From: an uncultured Geobacter sp.
GTDB taxonomy: Bacteria > Desulfobacterota > Desulfuromonadia > Geobacterales > Geobacteraceae
Direction of reading: 5' to 3'
DNA: 38,803 nucleotides
Assembly (NCBI GenBank): GCA_903925075.1
Contig: CAIYDQ010000146.1
Coordinates: 1-38,803, forward strand
Shown here: positions 1-7,157 of the stretch, in pieces
How the letters are laid out: each line of letters opens with the position of its first letter
How positions within the stretch are numbered: the stretch's first letter is position 1
Notes under the pieces: generated by a model
What the model was told of the DNA's origin: nothing
What the model saw: only the letters and a program-made list of their open reading frames with translations
Database searches by the model: none
Made by a program: the position numbers and the translations under genes

Positions 1-235
1 CGCCGAAACGATCCACCGTGCGGACCGCCTGCCGGTCCAGCGGCATGATCATCTTCTCCATCGACTGCGGCTCGTCGCGATTGAAGTTGAGCAACCCGCC
101 CCAGCCGCGCCGTATGCCCACCACCCGGTAGCCGCTGTCGGCGGCGCGGTTCACCAGGGTCTTCAGGGCCGGATTCAACCCGGGCACGTCGCCGCCGCCC
201 GTCAGGATGCCTACGGTTTTCTGCCTTTCCGCCAT
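1..235 (-). CDS. pfkA: 6-phosphofructokinase, N-terminal part (runs off the window)
   Basis: This gene reads leftward from an ATG at 233-235 and leaves the window after about 78 codons. The translation begins MAERQKTVGILTGGGDVPGL and continues with Asn and Pro. It carries the glycine-rich nucleotide or pyrophosphate-binding loop of phosphofructokinases (GILTGGGDxPGLN), followed by the VVGIRRGWGGL stretch typical of the family. An AAGGAG ribosome site lies just upstream on the minus strand (about 242-247). The enzyme phosphorylates fructose 6-phosphate in glycolysis. The residues that separate ATP-dependent from PPi-dependent enzymes lie near residue 100 and are not in the window, so the phosphoryl donor cannot be called. 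Confidence 0.9.
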   Translation of the reverse strand, partial: MAERQKTVGILTGGGDVPGLNPALKTLVNRAADSGYRVVGIRRGWGGLLNFNRDEPQSMEKMIMPLDRQAVRTVDRFG

Positions 236-403
236 GAGAGACTCCTTATAATGAAGGCCTGCAGCATTAATTAGCGCTCACCATTATAGCGGACCGATTG
301 GCCATTTCAAGGCGTAGCTCAACACGGAGCAAGGGAGCAAGGGAGAAAAACGGGACTTCGAGGAAAAAACCGCGGGCGAGGTCGACACGCCATTCCTCCG
401 GGG

Positions 404-1963
404 TCACCCCAGGTTGCGGATGAAGGCGCTCAGATCGCCGGCGCTCAACGGGCGGGAGAAATAAAATCCCTGCATGAAACGGCAGCCGATGGAGGCGAGA
501 AAATCCTTCTGCTCCTCCGACTCGACTCCTTCGGCGATGGTATCCATAGACAGGCATTTGGCCATGAACATGATGGTGGTGGCGATGGCCGCGTCTTCGG
601 AAGAGGTCACCACGTCGCTCACGAAGGAGCGATCGATCTTCAGCGCCTGGAAGTGATAGTGCTTCATGGAGGAGAGCGAGGAGTAGCCGGTGCCGAAATC
701 GTCGATCTGGATGCTGATCCCCATTTGGTGCAGACGCTCCAGCACCGCCAGCGATTCGGACTCGTAGATCATCAGCGACTCTTCGGTGATCTCCAGGGTC
801 AGGCGATCCGGCGGCAACTCGCTTTCGTGCAGCGCCTTTTCTATCGCCTGCTCGAAATCGTCGTGCGCCAAACTGGAGGGAGAGATGTTCACCGCCACGT
901 TGATGTCCAGCCCGTCCACTCGGTACCATTGGGCTGCTTGACGGCAGGCCGCCTTCAGCACCCATTCGGTCAAGCCCCAGACCAGACCCGCCTTCTCCGC
1001 CAAAGGGACGAAGCTCCCCGCTCCCAGCACGCCCAGTTGAGGATGGTCCCAGCGCACCAGCGCCTCCACGCCGATGACCCGCATATTGGCCGTGTCCAGT
1101 TTGGGCTGGTAAACCAGGAAAAGCTCGTCGCGGGCGATGGCGCGCAGCAGCCCCTGTTCCAACTGGATCCTCCGGTCGTGTTGCAGCTGCCATTTCCCGC
1201 CGTAAAAGCAGAACTGCGAGCGCCCGAGCTGCTTGGCCTGGCTCAGCGCCAGATCGGCCATCTTGAAAAGCTGCCCTGCCTCCTCGCCGTCGACAGGGTA
1301 AAGCGCGATGCCCATGCAGGCGGTGATCTTGAGCGGGTCCCCCGCGACCTGAAACGGCTGGGCGACCGTCTCCAAGATCCGCTTGGTGAGCACGCTCGGC
1401 CCGTCGGGTAGATCCGGCTGGCGCAGCAGCATGGCGAACTCGTCTCCGCCCACCCTGGCCACGAAGTCCTCGGCCCGCGCGCAACAGCCGACCAAGCGGC
1501 GCGCCGTCTCGACCAGCAGGGCGTCACCGGCGAAGTGGCCGCGCCGGTCGTTGATGGTCCGAAAACGATCCAGGTCGAGCAGCAGCAAGACGAGCGATTC
1601 CTGATGCCGCTTGGCGTAGCCGATCGCCTGGTTGACGAATTCATCGAAGGCCTGCCGGTTGTAGAGGCCGGTCAGGCCGTCGCGCGCCGCCTGCTCCCGG
1701 ATGCGGCGCTCGCTGGCCAGGTGCCGCGCCTGGACGGTGGCGATCAACAGGTAGACTATGGCCGCCATGGAGAACACGCCCAAAATGTCGAGCGTGAAAG
1801 CCGCCAGCCATCGCAGTTCGGGACGGTCGGCGAACAGACGGTCGAAGAGCAGGCCGGCCAACAGCACCCAGCAAAGACTGCTGAGCAGATAGATGGCGGT
1901 GGTGGCCGCAGGGGTCAGACCGCCCAGCCATCGGAAAAATCCGGAAGCCTTGCCTCGGATCAT
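404..1963 (-). CDS. Membrane GGDEF-EAL protein (c-di-GMP synthesis and/or hydrolysis)
   Basis: The chosen start is the ATG at 1961-1963, preceded by a GGGGGA ribosome site, giving 519 residues. Two hydrophobic segments near residues 18-40 and 50-75 form a short membrane anchor without a large sensory domain. The GGDEF domain follows at about 90-250 and keeps RVGGDEF, with an RAED I-site five residues upstream that should allow product inhibition. The EAL domain at about 260-510 keeps EALVRW, the NISPSSL region, DDFGTGYSSL and AEGVES, so the phosphodiesterase also looks intact. Both activities are possible, and sequence alone does not show which dominates. Its neighbours give no specific pathway. 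Confidence 0.93.
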   Translation of the reverse strand: MIRGKASGFFRWLGGLTPAATTAIYLLSSLCWVLLAGLLFDRLFADRPELRWLAAFTLDILGVFSMAAIVYLLIATVQARHLASERRIREQAARDGLTGLYNRQAFDEFVNQAIGYAKRHQESLVLLLLDLDRFRTINDRRGHFAGDALLVETARRLVGCCARAEDFVARVGGDEFAMLLRQPDLPDGPSVLTKRILETVAQPFQVAGDPLKITACMGIALYPVDGEEAGQLFKMADLALSQAKQLGRSQFCFYGGKWQLQHDRRIQLEQGLLRAIARDELFLVYQPKLDTANMRVIGVEALVRWDHPQLGVLGAGSFVPLAEKAGLVWGLTEWVLKAACRQAAQWYRVDGLDINVAVNISPSSLAHDDFEQAIEKALHESELPPDRLTLEITEESLMIYESESLAVLERLHQMGISIQIDDFGTGYSSLSSMKHYHFQALKIDRSFVSDVVTSSEDAAIATTIMFMAKCLSMDTIAEGVESEEQKDFLASIGCRFMQGFYFSRPLSAGDLSAFIRNLG

Positions 1964-2004
1964 CGGTTCCCCCCATGTCCGCCAATTGCCGCGTTGCCGC
2001 ATTG

Positions 2005-2080
2005 CCGAGTTGCCAGTCGCAGCCCCTGCCGCATCGCCAGTCGCGGTCCTGCCCCGAGTTGCCAGTCTCGGCCCTGCCGC
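2005..2080. repeat. Three imperfect tandem units upstream of the GGDEF-EAL gene
   Basis: Three diverged units share the core TTGCCAGTC(G/T)C(A/G)GCCC(C)TGCC, at about 2009-2030, 2035-2053 and 2059-2077. The middle unit begins ATCGCCAGTCGCGG. They lie just upstream of the GGDEF-EAL start on the minus strand and would be in its promoter or leader. No protein function is apparent. Confidence 0.5.
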
Positions 2081-2114
2081 CGCGGCTGGCCGCTCAGAAA
2101 CCGGCCGACTGCAC

Positions 2115-2164
2115 CGGTAAAAAACAAGGCCCCCGACAGACCGTTAGGAAATGCCGGGGGCCTT
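2115..2164 (-). terminator. Rho-independent terminator of the CMD-family gene
   Basis: A perfect 10-bp stem pairs 2126-2135 (AAGGCCCCCG) with 2155-2164 (CGGGGGCCTT) across a 19-nt loop. Read on the minus strand the stem is followed by TTGTTTTTT. It lies 27 bases past the stop of the gene at 2191-2511, in the right orientation to end it. Confidence 0.8.
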
Positions 2165-2190
2165 GGCGCCCCACTCCGCGTAAACCTCGA

Positions 2191-2511
2191 TTAATACCGT
2201 TTTTCGATGACGTCGTCCACCCAGGACATGGCTGCCGCCGCCGTGGGGAAACCTACCGTGCCGGTCAGCACCATCACGGCGTGGCGGACCTCTTCCGGCG
2301 TAGCGCCCGCCTCCAAGGCGCGTATCGCATGGCTGTGCGTGGCGCCGTGCGACATGATGGCGGCTGCCGCCGCCAGTTGAATCAGGTGCACGGTTTTTTC
2401 GTCCAGCGGCCCGGAAGTCTTGGCCGCGGCGCCCAGCGCCTCGACCGCCGCGACCACCTCGGGGTAGCGCTCTCGCAGCTTCAAGTAATGTTCGTGCGGT
2501 GTCCTCGGCAT
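2191..2511 (-). CDS. Carboxymuconolactone decarboxylase/AhpD-fold protein without cysteines
   Basis: This 106-residue protein starts at an ATG with an AAGGAG site 6-7 bases upstream. It has the all-helical CMD-family pattern: an LDEKTVHLIQLAAAAAI helix, an ASHGATHSHAIRAL-like segment (here IMSHGATHSHAIRALEAGA), and a C-terminal EEVRHAVMVLTGTVGFP helix. Family members such as AhpD act as peroxidase partners through a CxxC pair. Here the position is occupied by SHGATHSH and the whole protein has no cysteine, so thiol redox chemistry of that kind is excluded. It may be a decarboxylase-like or binding member. A single-gene unit is likely, with a terminator directly downstream. Confidence 0.85.
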   Translation of the reverse strand: MPRTPHEHYLKLRERYPEVVAAVEALGAAAKTSGPLDEKTVHLIQLAAAAAIMSHGATHSHAIRALEAGATPEEVRHAVMVLTGTVGFPTAAAAMSWVDDVIEKRY

Positions 2512-2608
2512 GTTGCTCTCCTTTTCATGAATTCGCTCGCCCTGAAGGGTTCATGTGCGACCGGTAGAGTGTAGCCGCATTCGGAGAATAGGCAAATTCA
2601 ACCTGCGT

Positions 2609-3082
2609 TCAGAGCATGGTGATGCTGACGCCGGGACTCTCGCGGCAAAGCCGCTCCAGGCTTCCCCCCGGCGCGGCATAGGCGACCACCGTCTCATCGG
2701 CCAGAGCCATCATCAAACGGTTGCGATGGAAACACGACTCTTCGCAGGCATGAGTGACGCTTTCGGCGTAACGGCTGACGATCAACAGCCGACCGGCGTC
2801 GAGTGGTTTCCGTAACTCCGGTTCCAGCCGCGGCATGATGCCCCGGGCAAGCACCAGGATCATCGGCTGCGTTCCCGGCAGCAAGTGGCGAAGTACCTCC
2901 TTCTCGATGCGGGAATGGAACCCGGAGATGACGCAGCGCCCTTTTTCGCGCTGAGCGACGGCCCAGTCGCGCGATTTCGCCACCACCCGCGTCGGGCAGT
3001 TGCGCGAACAGAGAAAGGCGGTTTTAGGAAGGCCGAGCAGTTTCTCGTCGCCCAGCATATGCAAAGCCGGTTCAGATCTCAT
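2609..3082 (-). CDS. SLOG-superfamily (DprA/Smf-like Rossmann) protein
   Basis: The protein has 157 residues, starting at an ATG after a GGGGGGAG site. The order of motifs resembles the DprA/Smf nucleotide-binding fold: LLGLPKTAFLCSRN near the start, a GRCVISGFHSRIEKEVLRHL segment, ILVLARGI, a LLIVSRYAES strand, and a C-terminal ADETVVAYAAPGGSLERL. It is far shorter than a full DprA and lacks its other domains. SLOG proteins are known to bind nucleotides or DNA in competence and in some defence or signalling systems. The specific role here is unknown. It stands alone, divergent from the cytochrome gene at 3248. Confidence 0.7.
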   Translation of the reverse strand: MRSEPALHMLGDEKLLGLPKTAFLCSRNCPTRVVAKSRDWAVAQREKGRCVISGFHSRIEKEVLRHLLPGTQPMILVLARGIMPRLEPELRKPLDAGRLLIVSRYAESVTHACEESCFHRNRLMMALADETVVAYAAPGGSLERLCRESPGVSITML

Positions 3083-3187
3083 CTCCCCCCCTGTCAGCTC
3101 GCCAAACGCAGAGAAGTTCCAATAATACTGTTGTTTTAAAAAGACAGCGTGAAAAATATTTCCAAATCAAAAACAAATTAAATACGA

Positions 3188-3216
3188 TTGAAAAAAATGA
3201 CGTAACGTGATAAAAA
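3188..3216 (+). promoter_or_regulatory. Candidate promoter for the tetraheme lipoprotein
   Basis: TTGAAA at 3188-3193 and TAAAAA at 3211-3216 are separated by 17 bases. They lie in an AT-rich stretch (3119-3216) that stands out from the GC-rich surroundings. The expected start of transcription is about 25 bases before the ATG at 3248. Confidence 0.45.
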
Positions 3217-3247
3217 CACTGGACCTTGATCGCCCCTGGAGAGTCTG

Positions 3248-4381
3248 ATGAAATTGAATGCACGCCACGGCTTTTACTCCCTGCTCATTACTATGATCTT
3301 TGCGATAACCGGCTGCGGCTCAAGTATAGTCAATACCGCGGCAATCGACTCGAATTCCCGCATCGCAGCCAAATTATCGTATCCGAAAACGGCAAATAAA
3401 TCGGCTGCCAAGTTGACTCCCGACATCGTCAGTACCGTTGTGGTGACTGTCATAGGCACGGCCATGAACGGGCAGGCTATCCCGGTGGTCCGAACCACGA
3501 CAACCATCGGCAGCGACAACGAGGACGGGGTCACCGTCAACGGCGTCTATGCCGGAACGGTGTCGGTCAACGTAACGGCTTTCGACGCCTGCAACGCCGC
3601 GGTTTACGAGGGCTTCGTCATGAACGTCCGCATTCCCGAAGGCGGCACGGGTGATGCCGGCACCATAGTCATGAGCGTCCCGCTGGTGAAATCCGCAGAA
3701 GGGAGTTGCTGGAGTTGCCATGAGACGACGCTCGACGCCACCGGTCAAGGGGTTCTCGCCGGCTACAAGCAGTCCGTCCACTACACCAACATCGCCTTTG
3801 CCGACGGTAAAAGTAACGCCGCCGGTTGCGTCGGCTGCCATGGCCCGTCCCATAACATCCCCGATCCTTCGGCCTTTGGCAGCTCCATTTTAGGGACCTA
3901 TTCCTCCAATAGCGTGAGAAGCATCCGCTGCTTCGACTGCCACAAGGTAAACAACGACACCCTTGTCGCCAACCACAATGCCGTGTACGCAGCGAGCCAA
4001 ATTAAATGTTCGGCCTGCCACGACTTCCACAACCCGCTGATCAAGACCAGTTCCTACCTGATGTTCACTGAAATAATCGTCAGCGGAAAAAGCTTCGCCT
4101 ACAAATACTCGGATGGCGACCAGGGCACCATGACCTTCAAAGCGGACCATACCATGACCATGACGCCCAGTTCAGGGGAGAGCATGAGCGGGACCTGGTC
4201 GATACATGCGTCGGGGCAATTGATGACCGCCATGGATATGGGCACCCCCGACTGCAAGATGGACACGATGACCCTGACCGGCATGACCGACGCCAGCTTG
4301 ACCTGCACTCACCCCGCGACTTCGAGCAGCGCCGGCGCCGGTTGCGAAACCGTGACCTTGACCGCGGCTCCGGTCCCCTGA
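3248..4381 (+). CDS. Tetraheme c-type cytochrome lipoprotein
   Basis: The 377-residue precursor has a lipoprotein signal: basic start, hydrophobic core SLLITMIFAITGC, and the lipobox Cys at about residue 23. A beta-rich domain (about 50-145) that resembles carboxypeptidase-like or fibronectin-like modules comes first. It is followed by four CxxCH heme-binding motifs in the middle: CWSCH, CVGCH, CFDCH and CSACH. The C-terminal part (about 275-377) has no heme motif and looks like a small beta domain rich in Thr and Met. It is probably anchored to a membrane face in the periplasm or at the outer surface, with a role in electron transfer. No conduit partner genes such as porin or decaheme genes adjoin it, so its place in an electron path is unknown. 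Confidence 0.9.
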   Translation: MKLNARHGFYSLLITMIFAITGCGSSIVNTAAIDSNSRIAAKLSYPKTANKSAAKLTPDIVSTVVVTVIGTAMNGQAIPVVRTTTTIGSDNEDGVTVNGVYAGTVSVNVTAFDACNAAVYEGFVMNVRIPEGGTGDAGTIVMSVPLVKSAEGSCWSCHETTLDATGQGVLAGYKQSVHYTNIAFADGKSNAAGCVGCHGPSHNIPDPSAFGSSILGTYSSNSVRSIRCFDCHKVNNDTLVANHNAVYAASQIKCSACHDFHNPLIKTSSYLMFTEIIVSGKSFAYKYSDGDQGTMTFKADHTMTMTPSSGESMSGTWSIHASGQLMTAMDMGTPDCKMDTMTLTGMTDASLTCTHPATSSSAGAGCETVTLTAAPVP

Positions 4382-4426
4382 AACCGCCAAGCCGCTTGAC
4401 ATCGGGAGTCGGAGCAAGTATCCTCA

Positions 4427-4475
4427 GCCGCTGCCGACGAACGAACAGCGGCGAGGCCCGGCGGAGACCCGGGCC
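4427..4475. other. Two adjacent GC-rich hairpins between cytochrome and thioesterase genes
   Basis: GCCGCTG (4427-4433) pairs with CAGCGGC (4446-4452), and GGCCCGG (4455-4461) pairs with CCGGGCC (4469-4475). No T-tract follows. They could slow transcription between the two genes or protect the upstream message, and they are not a standard terminator. Confidence 0.4.
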
Positions 4476-4517
4476 ACGCTGGCGCATACTACAATAACGA
4501 TCGACAGGGAAAATATA

Positions 4518-5024
4518 GTGACGAAATCAGCAAGCGAGAAAGCAGGGACGAGTTCCTGCTCGCCGATCGACCTGAGCGGGGATGCCGGCTGGATCCCCTT
4601 CGATGCACCTTCACTGGTGGGAGCGTCTTTGCGCTTCGTTTCCGGCGACCCTGAGGGCAACCGCTTCCGTATGCGCTACTATCGCGACGGCGAGCAGCAT
4701 CTTCATGCGCGCATCTGGTTCGGACCGGAGACCGGCGGCCCCCCCGGCCACGCCCATGGCGGATCGGTGGCGGCGGTGATGGACGAGGCCTTGGGGCTGG
4801 CTGCCTGGGCGGTCGGCTATCCGGTGGTGGTCGGCAACCTCAACGTGACTTTCCGCAGCATGCTGCCGCTGGAAAAGGTGGTCACCATGGAAAGCCGGGT
4901 CATTTCGGCCAAGGGTCGCAAGGTGATGGTGCACGGCCGAATTTTTTGCGGCGAAACCGTCTACGCCGAGGCGCAATGCCTGTGCATCACCATCCCGGGC
5001 AGAGAGCGAGTAAGTCAGCCTTAG
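4518..5024 (+). CDS. PaaI-like hotdog-fold thioesterase
   Basis: The 168-residue protein starts with GTG at 4518, with AGGGA at 4505-4509 as the probable ribosome site. The hotdog signature is clear: GHAHGGSVAAVMDEALGLAA, with the HGG and the following acidic residue of the 4HBT/PaaI active site, then VVGNLNVTFRSMLPL and a final beta strand with YAEAQCLCI. Such enzymes hydrolyse acyl-CoA thioesters in the cytoplasm. The substrate is not evident. The gene is not fused to the acyl-CoA operons further along, though a housekeeping role releasing CoA would suit the same metabolism. Confidence 0.87.
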   Translation: MTKSASEKAGTSSCSPIDLSGDAGWIPFDAPSLVGASLRFVSGDPEGNRFRMRYYRDGEQHLHARIWFGPETGGPPGHAHGGSVAAVMDEALGLAAWAVGYPVVVGNLNVTFRSMLPLEKVVTMESRVISAKGRKVMVHGRIFCGETVYAEAQCLCITIPGRERVSQP

Positions 5025-5065
5025 CCGCAGCGGATCAAAAGCCCCCTCTCCCTTGAACCAGTGCA

Positions 5066-5112
5066 CCTCACCCCAGCCCCCCGCCCCTGGCGGGAGGGGG
5101 GCTGGGGTGAGG
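5066..5112. repeat. Long palindromic (REP-like) hairpin
   Basis: A 17-bp perfect stem pairs 5066-5082 with 5096-5112 and extends by three more pairs after one mismatch, leaving a tiny loop. The arms are CCTCACCCCAGCCCCCC and its complement. It lies between convergent genes (ends at 5024 and 5148). It could act as a bidirectional transcription block, but there is no U-tract, and its style matches dispersed palindromic repeats. Confidence 0.75.
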
Positions 5113-5147
5113 GAATTGTCCACATTGCTGACGTGGCACCTGGTACA

Positions 5148-5372
5148 TCAGATACGCGGCTCGTATCTGTCGCAGGGGGCGTTGGGCCTCATCTTGGGCA
5201 CGTCCTGCACCGCATAGATGCTGCAACGTCCCTTGTCGTTGAATTTGCAATTGTCGAATTCGCACACCAGGAAAGCCCGGTCGTTGGGTCCCGTCAGCAA
5301 CTGATCCAGTTTCTCCGCAATCTCCGGATTCTTGCCGACCGCAGCCGATAACTGCTCAAGCTTTACGCCCAC
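5148..5372 (-). CDS. Small Cys-rich protein, DUF1540-like
   Basis: I place the start at a GTG at 5370-5372, because AAGGAGGA sits five bases before it. An ATG further upstream (5429) has no such site. The product has 74 residues: an N-terminal helical stretch (VKLEQLSAAVGKNPEIAEKL), then a cysteine cluster CEFDNCKFNDKGRC and a final CDRYEP. The spacing C-x4-C-x7-C...C suggests a small metal-binding module like DUF1540. Function is unknown. Confidence 0.7.
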   Translation of the reverse strand: MGVKLEQLSAAVGKNPEIAEKLDQLLTGPNDRAFLVCEFDNCKFNDKGRCSIYAVQDVPKMRPNAPCDRYEPRI

Positions 5373-5537
5373 ATCTTCCTCCTTGAAACAACTACAAGTG
5401 AAATTATCCAGCCGCGGTGCATTGTACATCGCTCACTCTCAGAACGCTAGATCTTAAATGACACTGCCCCGGGCTGATTCCTCGCGACGATCTTTCCTAC
5501 GTAGTCACAGAACCACACGAACAGCGGAGTTTATTCA

Positions 5538-6821
5538 ATGAACGTTTCCGAAAAGCGGATAGTGATCGTCGGCGCCGGATTCGCCGGCCTCAACGCCGCG
5601 AAGGTGCTCGGCAAGGTCGCGGGCGTGGCCGTCACGGTCATAGACAGCAGGAACCACCACCTTTTCCAGCCGCTGCTCTACCAGGTTGCCCTGGCGGGCC
5701 TCAATCCGGCGGACATCGCCGCCCCCATCAGAGGGTTGCTGTCGCGCTTCGCCAACACGCGGGTGCACCTGGGGGAGGTCGAATCGGTGGATGCCGCTCG
5801 GCGGCGGGTGCTGGTCAAAGGGGGGGCGCCGCTTGAGTACGATTATTTGATCCTTGCCAGCGGCTCGAACCACGCCTATTTCGGGCACGAGGAGTGGGAG
5901 CAGTTCGCGCCGGGGCTAAAGACCCTGGAACAGGCCACCGAGATCAGGCGCCGCATCCTGACCGCCTTCGAAAAGGCCGAGACGTGCCAAGACCCGGACC
6001 AGCAACAAAGGCTCCTCACCTTTGTCATCATAGGCGGCGGCCCCACCGGCGTGGAGTTGGCCGGGGCGATAGCCGAGATGAGCCACTTCACCGTCGCCAA
6101 GGATTTCAGATCGATCGACCCGCGCATGAGCCGCGTGATCCTGATCGAAGGGGCGCCCCGCATTCTCGGCGCCTTCGCCCCCGAACTCTCCGCTTCGGCC
6201 GCCGACGCCTTGGCCGGTCTGGGCGTGGAGGTCCGCACCTCCTGCATGGTTTCGCAGGTGGACGAGCACGGGGTGACGGCTGGGGGCGAAGCGATTGCGG
6301 CTGCCACCGTGCTCTGGGCGGCCGGGGTCAAGATTTCCAGCCTGGGGGAGAGCCTGGATGCGCCGCGGGACCTGCAGGGGCGGGTCCGGGTCGAGCCCGA
6401 CCTGAGCGTCAAGGGATTTGCCAACATCTTCGTGGCGGGGGACCTGGCCAATTTCACCGCTGCGGACGGCAAGCAACTGCCGGGGCTTGCTCCGGTCGCC
6501 TTGCAGCAGGGGCGCGCGGCGGCGCGCAACATCGCGGCCGATCTAAGGGGAGAGGCGCGCCAACCGTTTCATTACCTGGATAAAGGGATGCTGGCGACCA
6601 TCGGCAAGAACAAGGCCGTCGGCCAGTTTCGCAAGCTTCGTTTCACCGGTTTTGTCGCCTGGGTCGCCTGGCTCTGCGTGCACATCTACTTCCTGACCGG
6701 CTTCGCCAATCGTTTCCTGGTGGTGTTCCACTGGGCCTGGTCCTACTTGACCTTCAAGCGCGGCGCGCGCTTGATACTTGGCAAGGACTGGCGCGTGTAC
6801 CGCAGACGGCGCGGCGAGTAG
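5538..6821 (+). CDS. ndh: Type II NADH:quinone oxidoreductase (NDH-2)
   Basis: The 427-residue protein is a single-subunit flavoprotein that passes electrons from NADH to the quinone pool without pumping protons. Residues 7-15 carry the FAD loop VIVGAGFAGL. The HHLFQPLLYQVA segment typical of NDH-2 follows, then the NADH-binding loop IIGGGPTGVELAGAIAEM around residue 165, and the second FAD contact IFVAGDLA near 300. The C-terminal hydrophobic and amphipathic stretch with WVAWLCVHIYFLTGFANR is the membrane-attachment region. Length fits the family. It appears to be monocistronic, with the next plus-strand terminator at 6938-6974. Confidence 0.93.
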   Translation: MNVSEKRIVIVGAGFAGLNAAKVLGKVAGVAVTVIDSRNHHLFQPLLYQVALAGLNPADIAAPIRGLLSRFANTRVHLGEVESVDAARRRVLVKGGAPLEYDYLILASGSNHAYFGHEEWEQFAPGLKTLEQATEIRRRILTAFEKAETCQDPDQQQRLLTFVIIGGGPTGVELAGAIAEMSHFTVAKDFRSIDPRMSRVILIEGAPRILGAFAPELSASAADALAGLGVEVRTSCMVSQVDEHGVTAGGEAIAAATVLWAAGVKISSLGESLDAPRDLQGRVRVEPDLSVKGFANIFVAGDLANFTAADGKQLPGLAPVALQQGRAAARNIAADLRGEARQPFHYLDKGMLATIGKNKAVGQFRKLRFTGFVAWVAWLCVHIYFLTGFANRFLVVFHWAWSYLTFKRGARLILGKDWRVYRRRRGE

Positions 6822-6937
6822 CGAACGCCCTCCCCTCAGGGAAGCGGCTTCCCTCTCCCTAAGCCACCATGACACATGAGATAATTTCTCGACAAAGTTC
6901 CCAAATTCGGGCTCATGAGGCCTGTGATCAACAACTT

Positions 6938-6974
6938 AAGGCCAAATTCGGCATGCCGAATTTGGCCTTTTTTT
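6938..6974 (+). terminator. Perfect 32-bp palindrome with T-tract
   Basis: Positions 6938-6969 are an uninterrupted palindrome centred between 6953 and 6954. On the plus strand it runs into a seven-base T-tract (6968-6974), so it should terminate transcription from ndh about 117 bases downstream of its stop. On the minus strand the following bases are AAGTTGTTG, so it would act only weakly on the opposing operon. Confidence 0.8.
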
Positions 6975-7050
6975 AATCTTCCGTCGCACTGTTTAGCGCC
7001 CACGACCCCGCTGCCGTTACGGTCGATGCGGGCCGTAAGCCCCATCCCCC

Positions 7051-7150
7051 TTGATGCGCCTTTGCATCAAACAGTCCCCCCTCCCCTTGCGGGGAGGGGG
7101 AGCCTCGGCAAAAGCCTAAGTTTTGCGCCGGCGAGAGGTTCGGGGGAGGG
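7051..7150. repeat. Composite hairpin repeat element
   Basis: Several hairpins are strung together: TTGATGC/GCATCAA (7051-7057 and 7064-7070), CCCCCTCCCC/GGGGAGGGGG (7077-7086 and 7091-7100, loop TTGC), and GCAAAA/TTTTGC (7108-7113 and 7121-7126). The block has the look of dispersed GC-rich palindromes in Geobacteraceae intergenic DNA. It lies immediately downstream of the end of gctB. Confidence 0.65.
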
Positions 7151-7157
7151 TGAAAAG

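Larger units (their letters stand above)
6822..7157. other. Intergenic region between convergent ndh and gctB
   Basis: The interval holds a terminator palindrome (6938-6974) and a composite hairpin repeat (7051-7150), listed separately. The stretch 6866-6936 reads in a style often seen in insertion-sequence ends or dispersed repeats, but no inverted terminal repeats or transposase frame could be confirmed. No gene is supported here. Confidence 0.6.

Noticed and set aside
6836-7045. Minus-strand frame across 6836-7045 as an insertion-sequence remnant
   Set aside because: The text is suggestive of a dispersed repeat, but neither transposase motifs nor terminal inverted repeats could be shown.
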